From an uncultured Rubrobacteraceae bacterium (lineage in GTDB: Bacteria; Actinomycetota; Rubrobacteria; Rubrobacterales; Rubrobacteraceae): DNA of 17,024 nt. The notes beneath the pieces are model-generated. The model did no database searches. It saw nothing but the letters and a program-made list of their open reading frames with translations, and had not been told where the DNA came from. Location: assembly GCA_902806105.1 (NCBI GenBank), contig CADCVI010000021.1:1-17024 (forward strand), in the 5' to 3' direction. Shown here in pieces: positions 7,379 through 15,286 of the stretch (the first letter of the stretch is position 1; each line of letters opens with the position of its first letter). The position numbers and the translations under genes were made by a program.

Positions 7379-7400
7379 GTCGAGAGACGTAAGCCTCGAC
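7379..7400. other. inverted repeat in the leader region of the large cluster
   Basis: GTCGAG (7379-7384) and CTCGAC (7395-7400) are perfect six-base inverted arms separated by ten bases, in the 162-base gap ahead of the nine-gene run. It may be a regulator site, the base of an mRNA hairpin, or a terminator of the SRPBCC gene without a T-tract. The rest of the gap shows no convincing promoter; a TAGATC-like -10 at 7452-7457 is the only candidate. Confidence 0.3.
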
Positions 7401-7472
7401 GGTCCCCTTGTCGGAGCGCCAGCGTGGGTGGCTCACCGGCAGGGCTGTCGATAGATCTTTGGCACGGTGCCG

Positions 7473-8846
7473 ATGGACGTAGCCGGTACCGAAAGCACGG
7501 AACCAGGGGGATTTATCAAACAGTACAGCACGACGAGCCAGAACGGGTCTCAGAGCAACGGGCGGGGAGAGCCGCCGGCTGGACGAAGGATCGGCATGGC
7601 GGTAGTGGGCCTCGGCGGCGCGGTAGCGACCACGGCGGTCGCGGGCATAGAGCTGATCAAGCACGGCATGATCGAGAAAGACGGCCTGCCGCTTGCGGCG
7701 ATGGACGAAGACCTGGTCAAGGACCTGGCTCCCTACGAGGGGATCGTCTTCGGCGGCTGGGACCTCTCCGGCGACGACCTCGCGAGCGCCGCGGCGGGGC
7801 ACGGCGTCCTCGACGGGGGGCGGCTGGAGGCCGCCAAGCCCGCCCTCGCGTCGATGCGTCCATGGCCCGCGTTCGGCAACGAGGAGTTCTGCCGCAAGGT
7901 CTCCGGCGACAACGTGGTCGCCGTCTCGGGCAACGCCGAGGCGGTAGAGGAGATCCGCAAGGACCTCCGCCGGTTCGAGGAGGAGAACGACCTGGACGCG
8001 GTAGTCCTCGTCAACCTCGCCTCCACCGAGCGGCTTACCGACCCGACCCTCCCCGTCTTCGCCACCCCGGAGGCTTTCGAGGAAGGCATAAGGGCAGACG
8101 ACCCGGACGTCGGCCCGGCGATGCTCTACGCCTACGCCGCGATCCTGGAGGGCGTCCCGTACGTAAACTTCACCCCGAGCGTCGGGGCCGACGTGCCGGC
8201 CCTCGTCGCGCTCGCGGAGGCCCGGGGCGTCCCCGTGGCCGGCAAGGACGGCAAGACGGGCCAGACCATGCTCAAGACCGCGCTCGCGCCGGCCCTGAGG
8301 GCGCGCGCCCTCACCGTCGACGGCTGGTACTCGACGAACATCCTCGGCAACCGCGACGGTCAGGCGCTGGACGACCCCGACTCGCTCGCCTCCAAGGTCG
8401 AGACGAAGGGGTCGGTCCTCGACCAGATCCTGGGCTACGAGGTCCCGAACCACGTCGTCAGGATCGACTACTACCCGCCGCGCGGGGACAACAAGGAGGC
8501 CTGGGACAACATAGACCTCGTGGGCTTCATGGGCGCGCGCATGCAGCTCAAGGTCAACTTCCTGTGCGGCGACTCGATCCTGGCCGCCCCGCTGGCGATA
8601 GAGCTGGCCCGCCTCTCCGACCTCGCGAAGCGGCGCGGTCACGGCGGCGTGCAGGAGCACCTCGGCATGTTCTTCAAGGCCCCGATGACGAGGGACCGGG
8701 GCACCGCGCCCGAGCACGCCCTGCTCAAGCAGGAGGAGGCCCTCATCTCCTGGCTGTCGGGTGAGAGCTCGAACGGAGCCTCGAAGAACGGCGGCGCCAC
8801 GACGACATCCGCCACCAGCACCCGCGGGACCTCAGCGGGCCGGTGA
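7473..8846 (+). CDS. Inositol-3-phosphate synthase-like protein
   Basis: A 457-residue member of the myo-inositol-1-phosphate synthase family, which converts glucose 6-phosphate to inositol 3-phosphate with bound NAD. The NAD loop is MAVVGLGGAVATT (about 42-54); DGKTGQTMLKTALAP carries family lysines; NFLCGDSILAAPLAIEL (about 362-378) is the family's C-terminal signature. The first 40 residues are polar, low in complexity and probably disordered. Start is uncertain: GTG 7467 and ATG 7473 lack a good ribosome binding site, while ATG 7596 has AAGGA five bases upstream and would start right at the Rossmann strand. It is the first gene of the nine-gene run and overlaps the next by GTGA. It probably supplies the cyclitol ring; a related isomerase reaction cannot be excluded because the sequence is divergent. 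Confidence 0.87.
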   Translation: MDVAGTESTEPGGFIKQYSTTSQNGSQSNGRGEPPAGRRIGMAVVGLGGAVATTAVAGIELIKHGMIEKDGLPLAAMDEDLVKDLAPYEGIVFGGWDLSGDDLASAAAGHGVLDGGRLEAAKPALASMRPWPAFGNEEFCRKVSGDNVVAVSGNAEAVEEIRKDLRRFEEENDLDAVVLVNLASTERLTDPTLPVFATPEAFEEGIRADDPDVGPAMLYAYAAILEGVPYVNFTPSVGADVPALVALAEARGVPVAGKDGKTGQTMLKTALAPALRARALTVDGWYSTNILGNRDGQALDDPDSLASKVETKGSVLDQILGYEVPNHVVRIDYYPPRGDNKEAWDNIDLVGFMGARMQLKVNFLCGDSILAAPLAIELARLSDLAKRRGHGGVQEHLGMFFKAPMTRDRGTAPEHALLKQEEALISWLSGESSNGASKNGGATTTSATSTRGTSAGR

Positions 8847-9790
8847 GGTCTACCAGGGAAGGCGTAGAGGCCCGGCAGGGGAGCACGCTGGCCCCCGTCG
8901 TGCCCCTACTTTCGGAGATCGGCGACCTCAAGCGCCTCCGAACCGCCGACGGCGAGGGCTCCCTCGCGGAGCGGTCCTTCCGGCGTTCGTGGGCCGCCGT
9001 CGTCGCAGGCGAGCCTGCCTCCAGGGTAGCCCTGCGAGAGACGGCCGCCGCCGTCGCCGCCGCCAGGCTCGGGGGCATCGACGCGCGGGTACTCCGGCGC
9101 TCGGGGCTCGACGATGAGCAGGCCGTGACCGTCCTCCGCCGTTCCTTCGACTCCGTGTCCGACGCCCTGCCCGGGCCGCTCGCGGCGAGCCTCCGGGACG
9201 AGCTTGGTCCCCGGGAAGAGCCTGGCGACGCGGGTGACCCATTGGGGCGGCTCCCGTCCTTCGTCGGGGCTCTGGCACGGCAGCCGCGGGCGGGGGCGAC
9301 GGCCCCGGGCAAACCGAGGATCATGGTCGAGCCGCCCGAGAGCCACGCCGAGCATTGCGCGGCCGTCGCCTTCTACGGGGTACTGCTCTCGGGCCACTTC
9401 GGGGCGGAGCCGGGCGAGGTCTTTCTGGCCGGGCTCTCCCACCACCTCCACAACGCCGTCCTCCCCGATGCCGGGTTCGCCGGAGAGGAGCTGCTCGGCG
9501 AAAGCCTCGGGCCGATCTTCGAGGGGCTGACCGGGGAGGCGCTCTCGACCCTGCCGGAGGGCGTGAGGGACAGGGTCCGTGGCGCTCTCCGGCTCGTCGG
9601 GAACGCGGAGAGCCCGGGGGCGCGGGCCTTCAACGCTGCGGACGTCCTGGATCGGGTGCTCCAGATGCGCCACCACGCCCGGGCCGCGGCTTTTACGCTG
9701 GATCAGGCGCTCGACGACCTCGACCTCGTGCATGAGGGACCCCTCAAGGGTTTCCACGAGGAGGTTCTCCGGGGGGCTGGTCTGCGCTGA
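8843..9790 (+). CDS. HD-domain-like putative phosphohydrolase
   Basis: A 315-residue protein with two parts. Residues 1-150 are mostly helical with no motif I recognise. From about 160 an HD-like metal site can be traced: SHAEHC with His168 and His171, then LSHHLHN with His200-His201, and NAADVLDRV with Asp267. The classical pair HD is thus HH, a variation that still offers a metal-binding set. HD proteins hydrolyse phosphomonoesters, nucleotides or phosphodiesters, and some are oxygenases (for example myo-inositol oxygenase, which has a diverged HD fold). The GTG start overlaps the synthase stop as GTGA, and its own stop overlaps the next start as CTGA. In this pathway it could dephosphorylate a cyclitol phosphate or oxidise a cyclitol; both are inference. 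Confidence 0.7.
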   Translation: MRSTREGVEARQGSTLAPVVPLLSEIGDLKRLRTADGEGSLAERSFRRSWAAVVAGEPASRVALRETAAAVAAARLGGIDARVLRRSGLDDEQAVTVLRRSFDSVSDALPGPLAASLRDELGPREEPGDAGDPLGRLPSFVGALARQPRAGATAPGKPRIMVEPPESHAEHCAAVAFYGVLLSGHFGAEPGEVFLAGLSHHLHNAVLPDAGFAGEELLGESLGPIFEGLTGEALSTLPEGVRDRVRGALRLVGNAESPGARAFNAADVLDRVLQMRHHARAAAFTLDQALDDLDLVHEGPLKGFHEEVLRGAGLR

Positions 9791-10995
9791 GGACCCACGC
9801 CGTCATCCCGGTCTCGTGGCCCGCCGGCTCCCTGCGGAGCCCCGGCAACGGCCAGATCCTCGTCCAGGACGGTCCCGGCATCCTGACGGACGGCGAGAGA
9901 CGCTGGCCCGTCGTCGAGGGGATACCGTACCTCAGGGCCGGCCGCGACGAGCTCGTGGAGCTTGCCTGCCGGGCGATAGATCGGGGGGACGAGCGGGCGG
10001 CCCTCGTGGAGCTTCTGCGCGATCAGGACGACTGGGCCCCGGACCCACCGCCCGAACGCGCCGCCGTCGAGGGGCTCGTGGACGGGAGGCCGTCCCTTCA
10101 ACAGGCGATGGAGGGGCTCGGCTTCGGGCCCGTCGGCGACTACTTCACGTACCGCCTCTCCGACCCGACGTACCTCGCCGGTCTGGCCCTGATCCAGGCT
10201 CACTGGAATGCTCCACGGAGCTCCTTCGAGCTGGCCTGCGGCATCGGGCACTACAGCCGTGATCTCTCGCGCCGGGGCGTCGCCACCGCGGGAGGCGACG
10301 TCGTCTTCGCCAAGCTCTGGCTCGCGCGCCGCTACGTCGCGCCTGTTACCCGTCTGGTGTGCTTCGACGCGGCGTACCCTTTCCCGGTCGCGGACGGTTC
10401 GGCCGACCTCGCCCTCTGCCAGGATGCTTTCTACTTTCTCCCCGAGAAGGCTCACGTGGCGCGGGAGCTTGTCCGCCTCTGTGGCGACGCCGGGACCATA
10501 GCCATCGGGCACGCCCACAACGCAGCCGCCGAGAACCACTCGTCGGGCGCGCCCCTGACGGTCGAGGAGTACGCTGCCCTCCTCCCGGATCCGGTGCTCT
10601 ACGACGACGCCGAGCTTACGGAGGCGTTCGTCTCCGGGGGGGTACCCGTTTCTCGCGCCGCCGGGGAGCTCGGCGGGAGCGAGGCGGTCTGCCTGATCTC
10701 GGGCTCCAAAGGAGCCGACGACCCTCCGGACCTCACGCTGCCTCCGCCGGGGACGCCGCTCGCCCCGAACCCGCTGTACACCCTCTCGGGCGAAGACCCT
10801 GTTGCCCTGCACCTGGCCTGGCCGTCGCCGCGCTACGAGGACGAGTACGCCCCCCGCTCGGGCTACCTGCCGGGGAGGTTAGAGGTGCCGCGCGCCGTCC
10901 TGGAGAGCGCCGCCCGGGGAGGCGTGGGCATGGATCCCGAGGTGGATCGCCTCGCCAGATGCAGGGTCCTCCTGGACCTGCCGGGGAACGCATGA
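9787..10995 (+). CDS. SAM-dependent class I methyltransferase, CTG start
   Basis: A 402-residue protein. The core has motif I FELACGIGHYSRDLS (from residue 147) and a later DAAYPFPVADGSADLALCQDAFYF segment typical of Rossmann-fold SAM methyltransferases, then a C-terminal extension (about 300-402) rich in proline. Simple callers begin it at GTG 9955, but the upstream frame is plainly coding: ILTDGERRWPVVEGIPYLRAG resembles the Trm112-like lead domain of such enzymes. After an upstream stop at 9733 the only usual or rare initiation codon is CTG 9787, which overlaps the preceding stop as CTGA, matching the NTGA overlaps at the other junctions; GGGGGG (9771-9776) precedes it. The substrate is unknown. 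Confidence 0.8.
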   Translation: MRTHAVIPVSWPAGSLRSPGNGQILVQDGPGILTDGERRWPVVEGIPYLRAGRDELVELACRAIDRGDERAALVELLRDQDDWAPDPPPERAAVEGLVDGRPSLQQAMEGLGFGPVGDYFTYRLSDPTYLAGLALIQAHWNAPRSSFELACGIGHYSRDLSRRGVATAGGDVVFAKLWLARRYVAPVTRLVCFDAAYPFPVADGSADLALCQDAFYFLPEKAHVARELVRLCGDAGTIAIGHAHNAAAENHSSGAPLTVEEYAALLPDPVLYDDAELTEAFVSGGVPVSRAAGELGGSEAVCLISGSKGADDPPDLTLPPPGTPLAPNPLYTLSGEDPVALHLAWPSPRYEDEYAPRSGYLPGRLEVPRAVLESAARGGVGMDPEVDRLARCRVLLDLPGNA

Positions 10996-12020
10996 TCGGC
11001 TCTACGGTGCGATGGGGGGTAGCGGGCTGCGGCTGGGTGGCGCGCGACTACGCCCTGCCGGCGCTCGTGGCGGCGGAGAACTGCGAGGTCGTCGCCCTGC
11101 TCGACCCCGATCCCGTGGCGCTCGCGGAGGCGGGCCGGGGTCTCGGCGCCGCCCGGTACGAGGACCCGGAGGCCTTCTTCGCGGAGGGTGAGATGGACGC
11201 CGTCTACGTCGCCACCCCGAACCACCTGCACGCGCCAGTGGTCGAGGCGGCGGCGGCGGCCGGCAAGCACGTCATGTGCGAGAAGCCGGTCGCGCCCACG
11301 CTCGCGGAGGCGCGGCGGATGGTCGCGGCGTGCGAGGCGGCGGGGGTAACGTACGCCACGGCCTTCGACCAGCGCTACCACGCCGCGCACCGGCGGCTGA
11401 GGGGGCTCGTGGAGGAGGGGAAGCTCGGGACGGTCTGCTCCGCGCGCATACATTACGCCTGCTGGCTCCCGCCGGGGTGGGCGGAGGACAACTGGCGGGT
11501 TGACCCGGCCCGGGCCGGGGGAGGAGCGTTCGTGGACCTCGCGCCGCACGGGCTGGACCTCCTGAGCTACCTGCTCGGCGAGGAGATCGTCGAGGTCTCC
11601 TGCCTCGCGCAGCGGCGCGTCTTCGGCTACCCGGTGGAGGACGGGGCCGCGCTCGTCGGGCGCACGGCGACGGGGACCCTCGTGATCCAGCACGTCGCGT
11701 ACAACACCCCGGATGCATACCCCCGCCGCACCCTCGAGATCGTTGGAACGGAGGCGATGGTGATCGCGACGAACACGATGGGCCAGACCCCGGGCGGCAC
11801 GCTCGAGATCGTAGACCCGAAGGACGGCACGAGGACCACGATCCAGATACCGCCCGAAGAAGACCGCTCGCCGTTCCTCGCCCAGGTCGAGGCGTTCTCA
11901 GCTTCCCTGCTCGGCGGTGGTCCCTTCCCGTTCTCCCCGAGGCACGACCTGCACGTCATGGGCCTCATGGAGAGCGCCATGCATGGCTCCGGAGCCTTCG
12001 TCCCGGAGACGGCCCGATGA
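10992..12020 (+). CDS. Gfo/Idh/MocA family oxidoreductase
   Basis: A 342-residue NAD(P)-dependent dehydrogenase. The N-terminal Rossmann loop is WGVAGCGWVARDY; the family's catalytic-site motif EKP is at 97-99 in HVMCEKPVAPTLAEA; FVDLAPHGLDLLSYLLG holds the conserved DxxxHxxD-like segment of the C-terminal domain. The family oxidises or reduces sugars, inositols and related cyclitols, often at one hydroxyl to give a keto intermediate. Next to an inositol-phosphate-synthase-like gene, oxidation of an inositol or a nucleotide sugar is a natural guess. The start ATG 10992 overlaps the methyltransferase stop as ATGA, and its stop overlaps the next gene in the same way. Full length for the family with no missing motif. 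Confidence 0.9.
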   Translation: MIGSTVRWGVAGCGWVARDYALPALVAAENCEVVALLDPDPVALAEAGRGLGAARYEDPEAFFAEGEMDAVYVATPNHLHAPVVEAAAAAGKHVMCEKPVAPTLAEARRMVAACEAAGVTYATAFDQRYHAAHRRLRGLVEEGKLGTVCSARIHYACWLPPGWAEDNWRVDPARAGGGAFVDLAPHGLDLLSYLLGEEIVEVSCLAQRRVFGYPVEDGAALVGRTATGTLVIQHVAYNTPDAYPRRTLEIVGTEAMVIATNTMGQTPGGTLEIVDPKDGTRTTIQIPPEEDRSPFLAQVEAFSASLLGGGPFPFSPRHDLHVMGLMESAMHGSGAFVPETAR

Positions 12021-12898
12021 GGAGCCACGGCGAGACGCCGCATGGTTCGCGTATCCCGGAGGAGTGGCCGCGCGAGGCCGTGCAGCCCGCGTTCGTGTGC
12101 GAGAACTGCGGCTTCTGGCAGAAGTACTTCGAGACGCCCTCCTCCTGTCCGGTCTGCATGGATTACCGGCACGTGCTGCCCGCGAACGGGTGGAGCTTCC
12201 TCGGGCTGGAGGAGGCCCGCGGGCGGGGGCGGTGCCTCTTCGAGGAGGTCGAGGCCGGGATCTGGCGCTACGGGACGGAGAAGCCGCTCGGGATAGCGCC
12301 GCTCGGGTACGTAGTCGTGCGTCCCGGCGGGAACGTCGGCTTCGAGGGGGCGGGCTGGTACGACGAGGCCGCGCTGGACCATATCGAGTCCATCGGGGGC
12401 ATAAGCTACCTCTCCGCCTCGCACCCGCACTCCTACGGGGCGCTCTGGCAGCTCCGCGAGAGGTTCGAGCCGGAGGTGATCCTGCAGGCGGAAGACCTCC
12501 CCTGGGCGACGGCCTTCCCGCCGACGTGGGCGTTCGACGAAAACCTCCGGATCGGGGACGACGCCGAGCTTCTCCGCACGGGAGGCCACTTCGCCGGCCA
12601 CACCATGCTCTACCTCCCGGAGCGGCGGATGGTCTTCGTCGGCGACGCGCTGAAGTTCGAGATCGACCCCTCCGACGGACGCCTCGCTACCGGGCTCTCG
12701 ACCCACAAGGCGTTCGTCCGCCGCATCCCCCTCACCCCCCTGGAGGTCACGCGCTACCGGGAGGTCTTCGCCGCCCTCGACTTCGACCAGGCCTGGACCC
12801 CCTTCGATCAGTGCCGCAACGTGGGGCGCGACGACGTCCTCGCCTTCCTCGACTCCCAGCTTGCGGGACGCCCCTTCGTGGACGCGGTGCCGCTGTGA
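12017..12898 (+). CDS. Zinc-knuckle plus degenerate metallo-beta-lactamase protein
   Basis: A 293-residue protein with an unusual layout. Residues 28-47 form a rubredoxin-like knuckle, Cys28-x2-Cys31-x12-Cys44-x2-Cys47. The rest is a metallo-beta-lactamase fold: SHPHSYG (His136, His138) stands for the HxHxDH motif but lacks its Asp and last His; GGHFAGHT gives His191; FVGDALK gives Asp210; the usual final histidine is not seen. Most of one metal site is kept and the second is mostly lost, so it may bind one metal or act as a hydrolase of altered chemistry. Start and preceding stop overlap as ATGA. After its stop comes the only sizeable gap of the run (61 bases). Its role in the pathway is unknown. 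Confidence 0.8.
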   Translation: MRSHGETPHGSRIPEEWPREAVQPAFVCENCGFWQKYFETPSSCPVCMDYRHVLPANGWSFLGLEEARGRGRCLFEEVEAGIWRYGTEKPLGIAPLGYVVVRPGGNVGFEGAGWYDEAALDHIESIGGISYLSASHPHSYGALWQLRERFEPEVILQAEDLPWATAFPPTWAFDENLRIGDDAELLRTGGHFAGHTMLYLPERRMVFVGDALKFEIDPSDGRLATGLSTHKAFVRRIPLTPLEVTRYREVFAALDFDQAWTPFDQCRNVGRDDVLAFLDSQLAGRPFVDAVPL

Positions 12899-12959
12899 GA
12901 CGGAGGGCCGCCGACGACTCACCCCAAAAGACCGAGACCACGCGGGAGCAGATGCCAGC

Positions 12960-14456
12960 ATGAGAGAGACCGAACCGCGCGCCGTGACCCTCTACCGCGA
13001 GAGCCTGCCGCCGGGGACGGTGGTCGACTTCGCCTACGACGGGCTGGATCGCCTCGGCATCCCCGCCTACTCGGCAGCCTTCTGGCCGGAGGAGGGGGAG
13101 CCCGTGAACGGCGCGGGCTACGGCACCACGACGGGGGAGGCTGCGATAGGGGCCTTCGGCGAGCTCGTCGAGGATACGTTCTGCGGCTCGTCGCTTGCGA
13201 GGCTGCCCCGCGTGCGAGCCTCCTACGAAGAGCTTGTGAAACGACACGGCGCGGACGGCGTCCTCGATCCCGTCGCCGCGTGTCTGGAGGCCGGGAGCGA
13301 CTACGACCACTCCCGCGAGCTCCACTGGATCGAGGCGCGGCGCTATCCTTCGGAGGACGTCGTGCTCGTCCCGGTCGAGCTCGCGGCCTCTCACTTCGGG
13401 GACCTCTCCCCGGAGGAGCGGGGCGCGCTCTTCACCCCGATAACCAACGGCCTCGGTGCTGGGCCGACCCTCGCCCACGCGCTCTCCCACGGCCTTCTGG
13501 AGCTGATCCAACGGGACGGCAACAGCGTCAACTACCGCGCGATGGACCAGGGGGTGGCGCTTGACCTCGACGAGGTCTCCGACCCCGGCACCCGGGACCT
13601 CCTCGCCCGCCTCGACGACGCCGGTATCGACGTCGTCGCCAAGCTCGCCGCGACGGACTTCGGGATGACGAACCTCTACGTCGTCGGGCACGACCGCGAC
13701 CCCGGGGACGCCCCGTATCCCATCATGCTCAGCGCCTGCGGGGAGGCCGCCCACCCCGACCGCGAGAGGGCGCTCCGCAAGGCGACCCTCGAGTTCGTCG
13801 CCGCCCGCGCCCGCAAGCTCTTCCACCACGGCCCGTTCGAGGCCATAGAGCCGGTCGTCCCGCCGGGATACCTCGACCACTTCCGCAACCGCCCCCTCCA
13901 GAGCGAGGAGGACCGCTCCCTGAGCGCCTGGCTCGACTGGCTCTCACTCTCTCACGAGGAGATGATGGACCTACTCTCGGACCCCGTCCTCGCCGTCCGC
14001 TCCCGCAGGAAGTTCTCGAGCCTTCCCTACACCCCGGACCTCGGCGGGGACGACCGGGAGGGGCTCCTCGCGAGGGTGGCGCGGAGCCTCCGCGAAGCCG
14101 GCCTCGACGTCCTCTATGTTGACCTCTCGCCGCCGGACGGGAGCACGCGCGTGGTCCACGCGATAGTGCCGGGCCTGGAGGTCGAGACGATGAGCTACGG
14201 GCGCATCGGTCCTCGAAACCTCCGCCGCCTCCTCGACCGCGGCAGCGACCTCGTCGGCCTCGGCGAGCCGCCGCACGGCCGCCCCGAAGCCCGGCCCATC
14301 CTGCTCACGGAAGATGCCACGGAGAACCTCGGCGGCCCGGCCTGGCTCGACTACGCGGCGGTAGAGAGGACCGTCGGCCGCCTCTATCCCCTCTACCGCG
14401 AGCCCGGCCGCCACGTCACGGCGCTCGCCCTCGAACAGGGGGCCGGGACGCGATGA
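12960..14456 (+). CDS. YcaO-family protein
   Basis: A 498-residue protein. GYGTTTGEAAIGAFGELVED (about 48-68) and TNGLGAGPTLAHALSHGLLELIQRDG (about 162-187) are the two ATP/Mg-binding motifs of YcaO enzymes, which use ATP to activate amides for cyclisation, thioamide or amidine formation. In the second motif the usual ExxER reads Glu181-Leu-Ile-Gln184-Arg185, a Glu-to-Gln change at a metal-binding position. No E1-like, TfuA or leader-binding domain is fused or adjacent, and no C-terminal PxPxP tail is present. ATG 12960 has GGGAG (12944-12948) upstream; the longer frame from 12861 would overlap the previous gene. Its stop overlaps the TIM-barrel gene as ATGA. Substrate unknown and possibly not a peptide. 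Confidence 0.87.
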   Translation: MRETEPRAVTLYRESLPPGTVVDFAYDGLDRLGIPAYSAAFWPEEGEPVNGAGYGTTTGEAAIGAFGELVEDTFCGSSLARLPRVRASYEELVKRHGADGVLDPVAACLEAGSDYDHSRELHWIEARRYPSEDVVLVPVELAASHFGDLSPEERGALFTPITNGLGAGPTLAHALSHGLLELIQRDGNSVNYRAMDQGVALDLDEVSDPGTRDLLARLDDAGIDVVAKLAATDFGMTNLYVVGHDRDPGDAPYPIMLSACGEAAHPDRERALRKATLEFVAARARKLFHHGPFEAIEPVVPPGYLDHFRNRPLQSEEDRSLSAWLDWLSLSHEEMMDLLSDPVLAVRSRRKFSSLPYTPDLGGDDREGLLARVARSLREAGLDVLYVDLSPPDGSTRVVHAIVPGLEVETMSYGRIGPRNLRRLLDRGSDLVGLGEPPHGRPEARPILLTEDATENLGGPAWLDYAAVERTVGRLYPLYREPGRHVTALALEQGAGTR

Positions 14457-15286
14457 CCCTCCGCTTCGCCTACAACACCAACGGTGCCGCGAACCACCGC
14501 CTCGACGACGCCCTCGCCCTTATCTCCGGGGCCGGCTACGACGGCGTCGCCCTCACCCTCGACCACCACCACCTCGACCCCTATGCCCCCGACCTCGCGG
14601 GCCGCGCCGAAGCCCTCTCGCGCAGGCTCCGGGAGCTCGGGCTCGGCGCCGTCATCGAGACCGGCGCCCGCTACCTCCTCGACCCGCGCACGAAGCACGA
14701 GCCCACCCTCGTGAGCCCCGAGCCCGAGGGACGCGAGAGGCGCCTCGACTTCCTCTACCGCTGCGTCGAGGTCGCCGGGATCCTCGAAGCCGAAGCGGTC
14801 TCGTTCTGGGCCGGGGTGCCGCGTGAGGGCGTCGACCGCGACGAGGCCCGGGCCTGGCTGCTCGAAGGGGTGGCAAAGGTCGTCGAGAGGGCCGGGACGC
14901 GGGGCGTCGTCGCCGCGCTCGAACCGGAGCCGGGTATGCTCGTCGAGACGCTCGACGACTACGCCGCGGTCTCGCGGGAGATACCGGGGCTGAAGCTCGC
15001 GCTCGACACCGGACACTGCCTCGTCACCGGCGAGCGGGACCCGGCGGAGGCCGTCCGCGAGTTCGCAGGCGTCACGGGGACCGTCTCCATCGAGGACATG
15101 CGCCGGGGCGTGCACGAGCACCTGCCCTTCGGCGAGGGCGAGATGGACGTCCCGTCCGTCCTGTCGGCGCTAGGGGAGACAGGCTTCGAGGGCCTCGTCT
15201 GCGTGGAGCTGAGCCGGGAATCCCCCCGGGCCCATGCCGCCATCCCGGAGGCAATCCGCTACCTCAAAGGGACGGCGAGGGCGTGA
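14453..15286 (+). CDS. Xylose isomerase-like TIM-barrel protein
   Basis: A 277-residue sugar phosphate isomerase/epimerase-type barrel. The metal ligands can be placed: Glu157 in ALEPEPG, Asp185 and His188 in LALDTGHC, His221 or His223 in VHEHLPFGEGEMD, and Glu252 in CVELSRE. The family (IolE, IolI, EboE and endonuclease IV relatives) isomerises, epimerises or dehydrates sugars and keto-inositols. With a Gfo/Idh oxidoreductase in the same run, an oxidation followed by epimerisation or dehydration of an inositol, as in inositol catabolism, is a reasonable model but unproven. The start overlaps the YcaO stop as ATGA, and its stop overlaps the glycosyltransferase start as GTGA. Confidence 0.87.
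   Translation: MTLRFAYNTNGAANHRLDDALALISGAGYDGVALTLDHHHLDPYAPDLAGRAEALSRRLRELGLGAVIETGARYLLDPRTKHEPTLVSPEPEGRERRLDFLYRCVEVAGILEAEAVSFWAGVPREGVDRDEARAWLLEGVAKVVERAGTRGVVAALEPEPGMLVETLDDYAAVSREIPGLKLALDTGHCLVTGERDPAEAVREFAGVTGTVSIEDMRRGVHEHLPFGEGEMDVPSVLSALGETGFEGLVCVELSRESPRAHAAIPEAIRYLKGTARA

Noticed and set aside
7371..8717. 448-residue open frame on the minus strand
   Set aside because: It is the antisense shadow of the inositol-phosphate-synthase-like gene; its product is Arg/Val/Gly-rich with no motif, as expected when GC-rich codons are read backwards.
7473..8846. Synthase as part of di-myo-inositol phosphate (thermolyte) synthesis
   Set aside because: The required cytidylyltransferase/DIP phosphate synthase is absent from the window and the neighbours fit glycoside tailoring better.
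10359..12020. Long frame of 553 residues covering the oxidoreductase
   Set aside because: Only the part from ATG 10992 is a real protein; the upstream part is out of frame with the methyltransferase and low in complexity.
12899..12959. Possible YcaO precursor peptide in the gap before YcaO
   Set aside because: Only 61 bases, no ribosome-binding site plus start plus core-like residues (Cys, Ser, Thr rich) could be found; the other gaps (7311-7472, 16513-16675) also gave none.
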